The notes beneath the pieces are model-generated. The model saw nothing but the letters and a program-made list of their open reading frames with translations. It ran no database searches and was not told the origin of the DNA. From Bacillota bacterium (GTDB taxonomy: Bacteria; Bacillota; Limnochordia; Darwinibacteriales; Darwinibacteriaceae), in contig JAKOTU010000089.1 in the NCBI GenBank assembly GCA_029776155.1, positions 17,805 to 81,804 of the forward strand: a stretch of 64,000 bases of DNA, given 5' to 3'. Positions within the stretch are counted from its first letter, which is position 1, and each line of letters starts with the position of its first letter. Made by a program: the position numbers and the translations under genes. Shown here piece by piece: positions 26,102 through 34,351 of the stretch.

Positions 26102-27607
26102 TTAGATGTCCTTGCTGATCAGTTCCTCGATCTGGCGCTCCACATCTGGGCTGGCCAACTCCTCCCCTTCCAACATGGCCACGCCCCGGCCGTTGGCCAT
26201 AACCAAAACCCGATTGCAGTTGTTGACAATCTGGTTGATCTCATCAGAGATATAGATCAAACCCATGCCTCCCCGCGCGTAATCCTGGATGCGCTCATAG
26301 ATCTCCGATTTGGCACCCACATCAATGCCCACCGTGGGGGAGTTGAGGATCAAGAGCTTGGGCTGGATGGCCATCCATTTACCGATCACAGCCTTCTGCT
26401 GGTTGCCGCCAGATAGGGTCTTGATCACGGTGCGCCGGGAGGAAGTCCTGATCTTCAGGGTCTCAATGCTCTCATCGGCCAGCCGCTCCTCGGCCTTCTG
26501 ATCCACCACTTTGGCAAACCCGCTGAGCTCATCCAAAACAGTGGAAGAAATGTTCTGGGTAACATCCTTGTTTAAAAACAAGCCCTGGGTGTAGCGATCC
26601 TCAGGCAGGAAGCCAATCCCTAAGGCCTTGGCCGCCGCGGGCGAATCAATGGTTACCGGCTTGCCTTCAAAGTAGATCTCGCCCGAATCGGGGGGATTGA
26701 GCCCAAAGAGGGACAGGGCCAGCTCTCTGCGCCCCGCGCCCAGAAGCCCTGCCAAGCCCAGGATATCGCCCTTCCTCACTTGGAAGCTGATCCCTTCGTA
26801 CTGCCCCTTTTTCGTGAGGTTGCGAACTTCCAGGAGCACAGTATCATCTGCGCTCTCCCGCCGGTATTTGCTGTAAGTAACGTCGCGGCCGGTCATGTGG
26901 CGCACAATGGCGTCCTCATCCAGCTCAGTGCTCTTAAAGTCACCCACTTTCTTACCGTCCCGCAGGATGGTAATCCTGTCCGCCACTTCCATAACCTCAT
27001 CCAGTTTATGGCTGATAAACACCACGGCCATGCCCTTTTCCCGCAGTCCCTGGACGATTTCCAAAAGGCGGGCTACTTCCTTTTTGGTCAGGGCAGTGGT
27101 GGGTTCATCCATAAAGAGAATCTTGGCATCTAAAGCCAAAGCCCTGCAGATGGCTGTGATCTGCTGATTGCCAATGGAAAGCTCCCCCACCCGGGCCTCA
27201 AGATCCAACTCAACCCCGATCTTATCGAGCTGTTCCTGGGCAACCTGCCGCACCTCGCGCCAATCCACAAACTTCTTCTTGTTGTACATGTTCCTGCTGA
27301 TGGCAATGTTCTCGGCCACGGTCATATGGGGAAACAGGGAGAGATCTTGATAGATCACCTCAACCCCCTCGGCAATGGCCGTGCGGGGTGTTAGGAACGG
27401 ATAGCTCTTCTCGCCGAAGATGATCTCACCCTCATCGGGCCTATGCACACCGGTGATAATCTTCACCAAAGTGGACTTACCCGATCCGTTTTCCCCCACC
27501 AGACAGAGGATTTCCCCCCCATTGATGGTCAAGTTGATCTTGGAGAGGGCCTGCACCCCGATGAACGCTTTACTCACATCTTTTAAGGTAACTAAAGCCT
27601 TCTTCAA
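26102..27607 (-). CDS. CUT2 ABC sugar transporter ATPase (T3) with degenerate second site
   Basis: 501-residue tandem ATPase. Domain 1 is intact: GENGSGKST, LSIGNQQ, ILFMDEPTTA. In domain 2 LSGGNQQKA is intact, but Walker B reads LLILNSPTVGIDVGAK: the usual Asp-Glu pair is Asn-Ser. Only one composite ATP site is therefore likely to hydrolyse. The same change type occurs in T6, but not in T1, T2, T4 or T5. Start TTG at 27607 directly after GAGGTAGAGG. Co-operonic with two permeases and the binding protein; no catabolic gene is in this operon. Confidence 0.9.
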   Translation of the reverse strand: MKKALVTLKDVSKAFIGVQALSKINLTINGGEILCLVGENGSGKSTLVKIITGVHRPDEGEIIFGEKSYPFLTPRTAIAEGVEVIYQDLSLFPHMTVAENIAISRNMYNKKKFVDWREVRQVAQEQLDKIGVELDLEARVGELSIGNQQITAICRALALDAKILFMDEPTTALTKKEVARLLEIVQGLREKGMAVVFISHKLDEVMEVADRITILRDGKKVGDFKSTELDEDAIVRHMTGRDVTYSKYRRESADDTVLLEVRNLTKKGQYEGISFQVRKGDILGLAGLLGAGRRELALSLFGLNPPDSGEIYFEGKPVTIDSPAAAKALGIGFLPEDRYTQGLFLNKDVTQNISSTVLDELSGFAKVVDQKAEERLADESIETLKIRTSSRRTVIKTLSGGNQQKAVIGKWMAIQPKLLILNSPTVGIDVGAKSEIYERIQDYARGGMGLIYISDEINQIVNNCNRVLVMANGRGVAMLEGEELASPDVERQIEELISKDI

Positions 27608-27650
27608 CCTCTACCTCACCCTCCGCGGTGACCTTAAGGATCATGAAGCC

Positions 27651-27676
27651 CTGCCCTGCCCCAAGCGGGCAGGGCA
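27651..27676 (-). promoter_or_regulatory. Intercistronic hairpin after T3 binding-protein gene
   Basis: 11-bp stem CTGCCCTGCCC/GGGCAGGGCAG with a short loop in the gap between the T3 binding-protein stop and the ATPase start. No T-run follows, so it probably stabilises the upstream message or causes partial termination. Confidence 0.65.
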
Positions 27677-27711
27677 GCGACTGGTCACAAACTTAAACAG
27701 CTAGCCTCAGG

Positions 27712-28701
27712 CTAGAACTCGAAATCATCCACGTTCTCAGCGGTGATTACCAGGGGAGCATAACCGTAGGCGATCTTGCCTTCCACGATAATGTCCTCGT
27801 AGCCAGGGGCCTTGAGATCGGTGCCGGTGGTCACTTCTTCGCCCACAACGAGCTTGTAAGCGGCGTACACGGTGGCATAGCCGGCATCCGCGGGCCTCCA
27901 AGCCTGGCCGTGATCCATGGACCCATCCTTGAGGAAGGTGGCGGACATGGAAGGAATGGCCAGGGACGCCACCACTACGTCCTTAGAGCGGCCGCGCTCC
28001 CGGACAGCCTGGGCAATACCGGCGCCGTGGGCGGAGCAGTCGAAGAAGCCGCGAATATCAGGATGCACCCTCAAGATCTCCAAAGCCCGGTTGTAGGCAA
28101 CCTGCAGGTTGTTCTCATCCACAAAGGGCTCTTTGGAGATGTTGACCATCTCAGGATAGTTCTCTTCGATATACTGCACAGCAGCTTTGTACCATTCCAT
28201 ATGGGTGGTCATGGTCAGGCCGCCCACAAAACCGGCGTACTTGCCCTTGCCGCCCATTTTCTCCGCTAGGGACTTGCCCATGAGCACGCCGAAGTCTTCG
28301 TTCCGGAAGGCTTCCAGATCCAGATCCACATGCTCAGCGATGTCGGGAGCTTCGTGGGTGACTACAACGATGCCAGCTTCCCGCGCTTTGCGGATGACCG
28401 GGATCATGGCCTGGGGATCGTTGGGCACGATGGTGATGGCATCTACTTGTTGAGCAATGAGGTTCTCCATAATGGCAATCTGCAGAGCAGGATCGCCCGA
28501 TTCGGGTACCAATGTGTAGGCATTGACTCCAAAGTCTTCCCGGAACTGGTTGATGCCCCGTTCCATATCGTCAAACCAGGGGTCACTCTGCTTAACAATC
28601 ATGACAATGGTAATCTCGCTAGGATCCTTGGCGGCAAAAGCAGTCCAGGAGAAAATCAGCACAGCAATCAGCGACAGCAGCAAAACGCTTCTTTTGGTCA
28701 T
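27712..28701 (-). CDS. CUT2 ABC sugar-binding protein (T3), LsrB/RhaS-like
   Basis: 329-residue periplasmic binding protein with a non-lipoprotein signal peptide (cleavage near AFA-AKD). The mature N-terminus IVMIVKQSDPWFDDM, the motif NLIAQQVDAITIVPNDPQAM and the late GGLTMTTHMEWYKAA follow the pattern of LsrB/rhamnose-type binding proteins, which also work with two permeases. It resembles the T6 binding protein (54922-55911). ATG start behind AGGAGG. Ligand unknown. Confidence 0.92.
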   Translation of the reverse strand: MTKRSVLLLSLIAVLIFSWTAFAAKDPSEITIVMIVKQSDPWFDDMERGINQFREDFGVNAYTLVPESGDPALQIAIMENLIAQQVDAITIVPNDPQAMIPVIRKAREAGIVVVTHEAPDIAEHVDLDLEAFRNEDFGVLMGKSLAEKMGGKGKYAGFVGGLTMTTHMEWYKAAVQYIEENYPEMVNISKEPFVDENNLQVAYNRALEILRVHPDIRGFFDCSAHGAGIAQAVRERGRSKDVVVASLAIPSMSATFLKDGSMDHGQAWRPADAGYATVYAAYKLVVGEEVTTGTDLKAPGYEDIIVEGKIAYGYAPLVITAENVDDFEF

Positions 28702-28893
28702 TCCATTTCCTCCTCGTTAAATTGCTAGTTTACCAACCACTCAACTGATACCTATAAGCACACTCCAACCCCAACAATCCTCCAAGAACCACCCCCTCCG
28801 AACAGCTAGACCTTTCAGTAAGGAATTATAACGGACAGTAAACTCCTAGTCAAATAAACTAACAACCTACTAGACCAGCCCTGTCCTCATACG

Positions 28894-28928
28894 AAAAATG
28901 GGTGGGCCAGCGATCTGCGCCCACCCAT
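28894..28928 (-). terminator. Rho-independent terminator of operon T4/tetrulose cluster
   Basis: 10-bp stem ATGGGTGGGC/GCCCACCCAT followed by TTTTT-type sequence on the minus strand, 24 bases past the DhaK stop. The remaining 28702-28893 gap is A/T-rich and presumably holds the T3 promoter; no operator was recognised. Confidence 0.8.
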
Positions 28929-28951
28929 ATACCTGCCTAAAGGCCGTTTGT

Positions 28952-29959
28952 CTAGCGCGTAGGCACTTGACACAGCGCCGGGCATGTTCCGGGATAGTCG
29001 TAATACTTTTTCAGTTCCTCATCCAGGCGCATCAAGGTGATGGATACGCCCGCCATCTCCTGGCAGGTGGCGTAGTTGCCGATGAGGGAATGGTGAACCT
29101 TGATTCCCTTGGCCTGCAGCGTCTCCAAGGCCCGGCCCATGCAGATCAACAGCTCCATCCGGGTGGTAGAGCCGTAGCCGTTGACCAATACGCACACCTC
29201 ATCACCGGCGGCAAAGGGCAGATCCTCAATAATCAGATCCAAGATCTCATCTACCACTTCATTGGCCGGTTTGAGCTTACCCCGGCGCACCCCAGGCTCA
29301 CCGTGCAGGCCCATGCCAATTTCCATCTCATCGGGACCCAGCTCAAAGGTTGCCTTCGTTTCCCCGGGGATATACCCAGGTGCCAAGGCCACTCCCATGG
29401 TGCGTGTGTTATCCCTGGCCTTGGAGGTAACCCGCACCACCTCAGACAGCTCCAGTCCGCTGTGGCAGGCCGCACCGGCCACCTTGATCACAAACAGGTC
29501 ACCGGCAATACCCCGGCGTTCAGAAACGTTATCTTTAGGCGCCGAAGCAACATCATCCCACACCCGGACCGTACCGGTTTGGATGCCCTCCGCCTCAGCA
29601 AGCTCAGCGGCCATATCAAAGTTCATATTGTCGCCGGCGTAGTTGCCATACACGTAGAGCACACCTTTACCCCGATCCAGGGCTTTGGTCGCGGTGAGGA
29701 TGGTATCGGGAGAGGGTGCGGCAAACACGTTGCCCTGGCACACTCCATCGGCAAAACCCTCGCCGATGAACTCCAGAAACAGGGGTTCATGGCCGCTGCC
29801 GCCGCCGATGAGCAGCATGACCCTATCCTCTTTTAGTTCGCTCTTCACCACGATATTTTTGGCATCACCCACAAAGCGGTATTTGGGGTGGTGCATGGCC
29901 ACAAAGCCGGTAAACAGCTCTTCCACCACATTTCTGGGATCATTGATCAACTTTTTCAC
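28952..29959 (-). CDS. dhaK: Dihydroxyacetone/tetrulose kinase subunit DhaK (copy 1)
   Basis: 335-residue DhaK domain protein that binds a ketose covalently as hemiaminal before phosphorylation. Visible are the substrate-loop glycines GGGSGHEPLF (about 52-61), YGNYAGDNMNFDMA, and the ketose-binding histidine His219 in MGLHGEPG. The GTG start at 29959 follows AAGGAGG; the longer frame to 29977 adds only the leader. The ATP-binding half is the separate DhaL (31228-31884), and no DhaM or PTS component is present, so ATP is the likely donor. With TpiA and RpiB homologues in the same operon, erythrulose is a better guess than dihydroxyacetone. Confidence 0.9.
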   Translation of the reverse strand: MKKLINDPRNVVEELFTGFVAMHHPKYRFVGDAKNIVVKSELKEDRVMLLIGGGSGHEPLFLEFIGEGFADGVCQGNVFAAPSPDTILTATKALDRGKGVLYVYGNYAGDNMNFDMAAELAEAEGIQTGTVRVWDDVASAPKDNVSERRGIAGDLFVIKVAGAACHSGLELSEVVRVTSKARDNTRTMGVALAPGYIPGETKATFELGPDEMEIGMGLHGEPGVRRGKLKPANEVVDEILDLIIEDLPFAAGDEVCVLVNGYGSTTRMELLICMGRALETLQAKGIKVHHSLIGNYATCQEMAGVSITLMRLDEELKKYYDYPGTCPALCQVPTR

Positions 29960-30750
29960 CGCCGCGCCTCCTTCCACACTTTCAAGGTTCTGCGAATCAT
30001 CTCGTTAAACCGCGCCGCTTCCCAGGCCGACCTGCCCACAAAAAGGCCGTCCACTTCCGGCTGGGCTGCGAAAGAATCGGCATTGTCCAAGTTGACGCTG
30101 CCGCCGTAGAGAATGGGTACATCCGCGCCGCGGTTGGGGTAGAGCTCTTTTAGCACCTGGCGGATTACGCCATGCATCTCGTTGGCGTAGGGAGCCTCTG
30201 CGGGTACTCCCTTCTCCCCAATGGCCCACACCGGCTCATAGGCAATCCAGATCTGATCCAGGGCCCCTTCGGGAACGCCGTGCAGGGCGATTTTCACCTG
30301 GGCGCGCAGCCGCTCGGTCCCCACGCCCAGTTCCTTTTCTTGGGCCGTTTCGCCCACACAGATCAGGGCATGCATGCCGTGGCGGAGCACCGCCTGCACC
30401 TTGCGCTGCACAGTCAGATCCGTGTCCCCGAAATGCTCCCGGCGCTCAGAGTGGCCCAGCTCCACCAGGCCCACACCCAGATCCTTGAGCATGAGGGGGG
30501 AGATTTCCCCGGTCCAGGCACCCTGGTCTTCCCAGAACACGTTCTGGGCTCCGATCCTGATCAAATCCTGGTCCACCTGCTCTACAGCCGCGGGCAGAGA
30601 AGTGAAGGACGGAATGATAAACAGCTGCAGCTCAGTCCGGGGAATATCTGCCGTAAGTTCCTGCAGAGCTGCCAGGTACTCCCTGGTCTGCCCCGCAGTC
30701 TTGTACATCTTCAAATTACTGCCCATGAGCAGCGGGCGAGGCTTACCCAC
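29956..30750 (-). CDS. tpiA: Triosephosphate isomerase homologue, probable tetrulose-phosphate isomerase
   Basis: TIM-barrel isomerase of about 264 residues with all catalytic residues: Asn12 and Lys14 (SNLKMYK), His100 (ELGHSERR), Glu172 (AYEPVWAIG) and the phosphate loop YGGSVN. The usual Trp of GNWKM is Leu. The GTG start at 30750 lies behind AAGGTGG and overlaps the RpiB stop; a TTG at 30768 is also open. A TpiA paralogue beside RpiB and a Dha-type kinase is the arrangement of L-erythrulose-1-phosphate isomerase (EryH/LerI) in tetritol pathways. I infer that role; a glycolytic TpiA is the alternative. Confidence 0.85.
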   Translation of the reverse strand: MGKPRPLLMGSNLKMYKTAGQTREYLAALQELTADIPRTELQLFIIPSFTSLPAAVEQVDQDLIRIGAQNVFWEDQGAWTGEISPLMLKDLGVGLVELGHSERREHFGDTDLTVQRKVQAVLRHGMHALICVGETAQEKELGVGTERLRAQVKIALHGVPEGALDQIWIAYEPVWAIGEKGVPAEAPYANEMHGVIRQVLKELYPNRGADVPILYGGSVNLDNADSFAAQPEVDGLFVGRSAWEAARFNEMIRRTLKVWKEARR

Positions 30751-31210
30751 GATACAGACCACCTTCAATTTCCTTAATCTTGTTCACCTTGGGGGTGGAG
30801 CGGCCATCTTTAAACTCCAGGCTCAACCACTCCCGCAGCACCTTTTTGGCCAACTCAGGCCCGATCACCCGGGCACCCATGCAGATCACGTTGGTGTTGT
30901 TGCTGAGTCGAGCCCGCTCGGCGGAATAGTTGTCATGGCACACCGCGGCATAGATCCCCGGGAACTTGTTGGCGGTAATGGCCATGCCGATCCCGGTACC
31001 GCAGACCAGAATACCTTCCTTCTCATAGCCGCTCTCGATAATGCGGCGGCAGACCTCTTCAGCCACGGAAGGATACATGGTCTCATCCCCGGCTTCATTT
31101 ACGCCCACATCTTCATACTCTAGGCCCAGCTCTTCCAATACGGTGAGGAGCTCCTTCTTGAGCGCCACCGCAGCGTTATCGCACCCAACTACAAAATTCT
31201 TTTTGGCCAC
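30743..31210 (-). CDS. rpiB: RpiB/LacAB-family sugar phosphate isomerase
   Basis: 155-residue RpiB-fold isomerase. The catalytic cysteine is Cys70 in LVCGTGIGM, and the anion-hole/phosphate residues are in NKFPGIYAAV and RARLSNNTNVICMG. The usual Asp-His near the N-terminus is Asp-Asn (GCDNAAV). A histidine occurs at His92 (VCHDNYSAERARLS) in place of the one in the E. coli RQHND motif. It lies between DhaL and the TpiA homologue. In erythritol/threitol pathways an RpiB paralogue (EryI/DerI) converts D-erythrulose 4-phosphate to D-erythrose 4-phosphate; context makes that the favoured role over ribose-5-phosphate isomerase. Confidence 0.88.
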   Translation of the reverse strand: MAKKNFVVGCDNAAVALKKELLTVLEELGLEYEDVGVNEAGDETMYPSVAEEVCRRIIESGYEKEGILVCGTGIGMAITANKFPGIYAAVCHDNYSAERARLSNNTNVICMGARVIGPELAKKVLREWLSLEFKDGRSTPKVNKIKEIEGGLYRG

Positions 31211-31227
31211 TTAAATCACTCCTTTAT

Positions 31228-31884
31228 CTATGCACCCTGGAATTCTTGCTCCGCCCAGTTCAGCATAGCCTGGGCGATTACGGTCAAAGAAACCGCACCC
31301 GCATCGGGGAAGCCCACAGCCCGCTCGCCTAGGGACTTGGCTTTACCGAACTTGGCCACATACTGCTTGCTGGCTTCTTTGCCGGCCTCTGCCGCGGCGC
31401 TGCCGGCCCGCAGCACCTCCAGGAAGTCTTTTCCAGCCTCAGCCTGCTCCTGCAGGGCCTTGACCATGGGATCCAAAGCATCCACCACTGTTTTATCTCC
31501 AGGCTTAGCTCCGCCTTTGCGCATCACGTCCTCCAAGCCCGCCTGGAAAATCCCTGCGAACTCCTTGGGCGATAAGGTGGCCTGCGGCTCTTTACCCTTG
31601 GCACCTGCCCAGAACAGGGATCCGAAGATAATCCCCGAAGCGCCCCCCATGACCCGAATCAGGGTTTGGCCCGTTAAGGCAAAGAGGGCGTACACATCTT
31701 GGGGCTCTGCAGCCTCCAGTTTTTCCTTCGCTGCCGAAAAGCCGTTAGCCATGCCAATGCCGTGATCGCCATCTCCTATGGCGCGGTCGGCATCGGCCAG
31801 CTGATCCTTGGCAGCAACAACCGCTTCACTTACCGCAATGAGCATGGATTTGACTTGTTCAGCCGTTAAGTAATCTCTATTCAT
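31228..31884 (-). CDS. dhaL: Dihydroxyacetone/tetrulose kinase subunit DhaL (copy 1)
   Basis: 218-residue helical ATP-binding subunit. The Mg-ATP-binding aspartates are present in DRAIGDGDHGIGM (Asp33, Asp38, Asp40), followed by a glycine-rich GGASGIIFGSLFWAGAKG and GDKTVVDAL. It supplies phosphate to the ketose held by DhaK (28952-29959). The two are separated here by RpiB and TpiA genes, unlike the usual adjacent order. ATG start with AAAGGAG some 12 bases upstream. Confidence 0.9.
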   Translation of the reverse strand: MNRDYLTAEQVKSMLIAVSEAVVAAKDQLADADRAIGDGDHGIGMANGFSAAKEKLEAAEPQDVYALFALTGQTLIRVMGGASGIIFGSLFWAGAKGKEPQATLSPKEFAGIFQAGLEDVMRKGGAKPGDKTVVDALDPMVKALQEQAEAGKDFLEVLRAGSAAAEAGKEASKQYVAKFGKAKSLGERAVGFPDAGAVSLTVIAQAMLNWAEQEFQGA

Positions 31885-31923
31885 CCAGGCCCCAGACTCC
31901 TTTCAGTTCCGGCGCACCTGCGC

Positions 31924-32481
31924 TTATTCTAAATTCCTATGCATAGCCTCCATCTCAGGGAAAGTCTTACCCAACTGTTCTCTGAGGTCCATCACGATCA
32001 TGTCAAACAGGATGAGCAGTGCCTGCTCAAAGAGGTTCCCCATGGGCTGCACCGAAGGCACCACATCAGCCGTGCCCAGGTACACCGCGGCCGGCAGGAA
32101 GAGCAGGATATCAGCCTTCTTGGCCGTCTTCTTGTGGGGGTCCCCCGTCACCACAGCCACCTTCGCCCCATTGGCCTTGGCCCGATCTACCACGTAATCG
32201 ATGTGGCCGATCTCGCCGCAACCGCTGGTGGCAATGAGCAGATCCCCTTCGCCGATGGAAGGTGTGGTCTCATCCCAGATCCAGTGGCTGTCCAGCCCCA
32301 GGTGCATCAAACGCATGGTAAAGGCCCTGGTGGACAGACCCTCCCGGCCTACGCCGATGAGGATAATCCTGCGGGCTGCTTTAATGGCATCCACAAAAGC
32401 TTGGATCTGCTCAGTGTCCAAACGTTCAAAGACCTGCCTGTGTTCCTCCAAGATGATCTTGGCCTGCTCACGATAATTCAT
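31924..32481 (-). CDS. SIS-domain sugar phosphate isomerase, 6-phospho-3-hexuloisomerase-like
   Basis: 185-residue single SIS domain protein. Landmarks are IILIGVGREGLSTRAFTMRLMHLG, LIATSGCGEIGHIDYVVDRAK and the PHI/HxlB-type PMGNLFEQALLILFDMIV near the C-terminus. No hexulose-phosphate synthase partner is present, so it is more likely an isomerase for another ketose phosphate in this operon. It starts at ATG behind AGGAGG, overlapping the stop of the upstream TIM-barrel gene by one base, which indicates translational coupling. Confidence 0.85.
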   Translation of the reverse strand: MNYREQAKIILEEHRQVFERLDTEQIQAFVDAIKAARRIILIGVGREGLSTRAFTMRLMHLGLDSHWIWDETTPSIGEGDLLIATSGCGEIGHIDYVVDRAKANGAKVAVVTGDPHKKTAKKADILLFLPAAVYLGTADVVPSVQPMGNLFEQALLILFDMIVMDLREQLGKTFPEMEAMHRNLE

Positions 32482-33377
32482 TACTTAGCACCTCCTGCTA
32501 GTCTTGAGCGCAAGTAAGCCATGGTCTTCTTCATATCATCCAGAACATACTCATCGGTGGCTTCAAAGGGATAGACGATCTCCACAAACTGGGTCATATG
32601 ATCCAAACCATACTCCGCCAACTTGTCCCTCAGCTCCACCACATCAATGATCCCTTCCTGGGTAAAGCCCCAGTGCCGATCCAGCAGGCCATCGGTCTGC
32701 TGCAGGTGGAAGGCGCCGATATAGGGCTTCACCTTACTCAGCCAGATGTCCACATCCGCCTCTTCATTCAGGAAGGGCTTCATCAGGGCATGGCCCCAGT
32801 CCAAGAGATACAGCACGGGAATATCGGTGTCGCCTAGATCTTCCATGAGCTGGACGCACTCATCGGGAGTACCGGGAAACTCGGTAAACAGGGGGGTGGG
32901 CTCAATTAAAATCTGCTTCAAACCAGCCTTTTTGCCGTAGCTGGCCAGCTCCCGCACCAGCTCCAGGGTGCGCTTGTAGATCTCAGCCCGACGCTTTTCG
33001 TCGTAAGCATCGGCATGATCCATGCCGCCCAGGGGCGTACCGATGCTGTCGGTGCCCATGGCAATGGTCATGTCAATCGCCCGCTTAAAGAAGTCCAAGG
33101 CCACCTGGCGCAGCTCCTCCCGGGGCGCCAAGAGATGGGGATAGGTGTAGGATGCCAGACCGCCAAAGGTCCCATCCAAGACCAGCCCCGCCTCCCGGAA
33201 GGCCTGGCCCCACTCGGCAGCCAGGGCATCCCTCAGCTCAGCTGGCCACCAAGGGTTGAGCAGATCCCAAGAAAACTGGATTTCCTCAACCTGCAGTTCG
33301 TCCCTGATCAGCGCGGCTAGCACCTTGGGTTCCAACCACCTTTTTGTGGCAAATGATAGGTTCAGTCCTAGTTTCAC
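32481..33377 (-). CDS. Xylose-isomerase-like TIM barrel (sugar phosphate isomerase/epimerase family)
   Basis: 298-residue AP-endonuclease-2/xylose-isomerase-fold enzyme. The expected metal ligands are visible: Glu159 (ILIEPTPLF), Asp193 and His196 (LLDWGHALMK), His224 (GAFHLQQTDG) and Glu266 (VEIVYPFEA). It starts at GTG overlapping the permease stop by four bases. Members of this family act as ketose epimerases, isomerases and, in D-apiose catabolism, as 3-oxo-isoapionate decarboxylase (OiaC), whose product is L-erythrulose. With DhaK/L, TpiA and RpiB downstream, an epimerase or an OiaC-like decarboxylase is plausible. The choice is not determined. Confidence 0.85.
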   Translation of the reverse strand: MKLGLNLSFATKRWLEPKVLAALIRDELQVEEIQFSWDLLNPWWPAELRDALAAEWGQAFREAGLVLDGTFGGLASYTYPHLLAPREELRQVALDFFKRAIDMTIAMGTDSIGTPLGGMDHADAYDEKRRAEIYKRTLELVRELASYGKKAGLKQILIEPTPLFTEFPGTPDECVQLMEDLGDTDIPVLYLLDWGHALMKPFLNEEADVDIWLSKVKPYIGAFHLQQTDGLLDRHWGFTQEGIIDVVELRDKLAEYGLDHMTQFVEIVYPFEATDEYVLDDMKKTMAYLRSRLAGGAK

Positions 33378-34351
33378 TGCGCAATGCCTCCCATCTTACG
33401 TTTTGTAGCGAAGAACCTGGACAGCGCATCCAAGGAGATGGCGCCGACCACGATAATACCGCTCACTGCTGTCTGCCAGTAGGGGGATACGCCAAAGAGA
33501 ACGATGATGTTCTCGATAACGCCAATAATTGCTGCACCCATGAGGGCACCCGCGGGGCTGCCCACGCCGCCTGTGGTGGGCACGCCGCCAATTACCGAAG
33601 CGGCAATGGAGTTCAATACCCACTGCTCACCAATGCTGGGCTGGGCGGAACCCAAGCGGGCCACCATTAACATGCCCGCGAGCGCGGCCACCATACCCAC
33701 CAGCATGTAGGTGAGCACCCGGATCAGCCGCACGCGGATACCCAGGATCCTCGCGGCTTCCGCGGAGTTACCAATGGCATACATGTAACGTCCAAAGGGG
33801 GTGTATCTGGTTAAGAACACAATCCCCACCATGACGATGAGCATGATCACAAAGGGCATGGGCACGCCGAACAGATCGCCTTGGCCCAGGAAGTGGATTT
33901 CTTTGGGGATACCGGTAATGGCCCGGCCTTTAGAGATCACAAGGTTGATACCTTTGTACACGCCGGACATACCGATGGTGGTAACCAGGGAGTTGAGGCC
34001 CAAGAAGGAAATGAGCGAGCCGTTCACAAAGCCGAAGGCGGCACCTACCAAGAGCACTAAGAAGAAGGACAGGTAGGGATCCCAGCCCCACTTTACCATA
34101 AACAGACCACCGATCACCCCACACAAGCCAGCCATGGGGCCAACGGAAAGGTCCAGCTCACCCAGGATAAGCAAACACGCTTGGCCCAGGGCCACCATAC
34201 TTACAAAGGCCAGGTTTCTCACCACGGACTGGAGGTTGTAGGAGGTGAGAAAATAGGGTGAAACCAGTGATGCGATAACAGAAATGAGAACCAGCGCTAC
34301 AAAAACACCGTTAATGCGCAGACGCTTAAACGCTCCAACTACGGCCTTCAA
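33374..34351 (-). CDS. CUT2 ABC sugar permease (T4)
   Basis: Single ribose-type permease of 325 residues, expected to homodimerise. Motifs: LGELDLSVGPMAGL, GRYMYAIGNSAEAARILG and VIGGVPTTGGVGSPAG. The TTG start overlaps the ATPase stop (TTGA), so the two are translationally coupled. It is followed directly by the TIM-barrel enzyme, placing uptake and catabolism on one message. Confidence 0.92.
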   Translation of the reverse strand: MKAVVGAFKRLRINGVFVALVLISVIASLVSPYFLTSYNLQSVVRNLAFVSMVALGQACLLILGELDLSVGPMAGLCGVIGGLFMVKWGWDPYLSFFLVLLVGAAFGFVNGSLISFLGLNSLVTTIGMSGVYKGINLVISKGRAITGIPKEIHFLGQGDLFGVPMPFVIMLIVMVGIVFLTRYTPFGRYMYAIGNSAEAARILGIRVRLIRVLTYMLVGMVAALAGMLMVARLGSAQPSIGEQWVLNSIAASVIGGVPTTGGVGSPAGALMGAAIIGVIENIIVLFGVSPYWQTAVSGIIVVGAISLDALSRFFATKRKMGGIAQ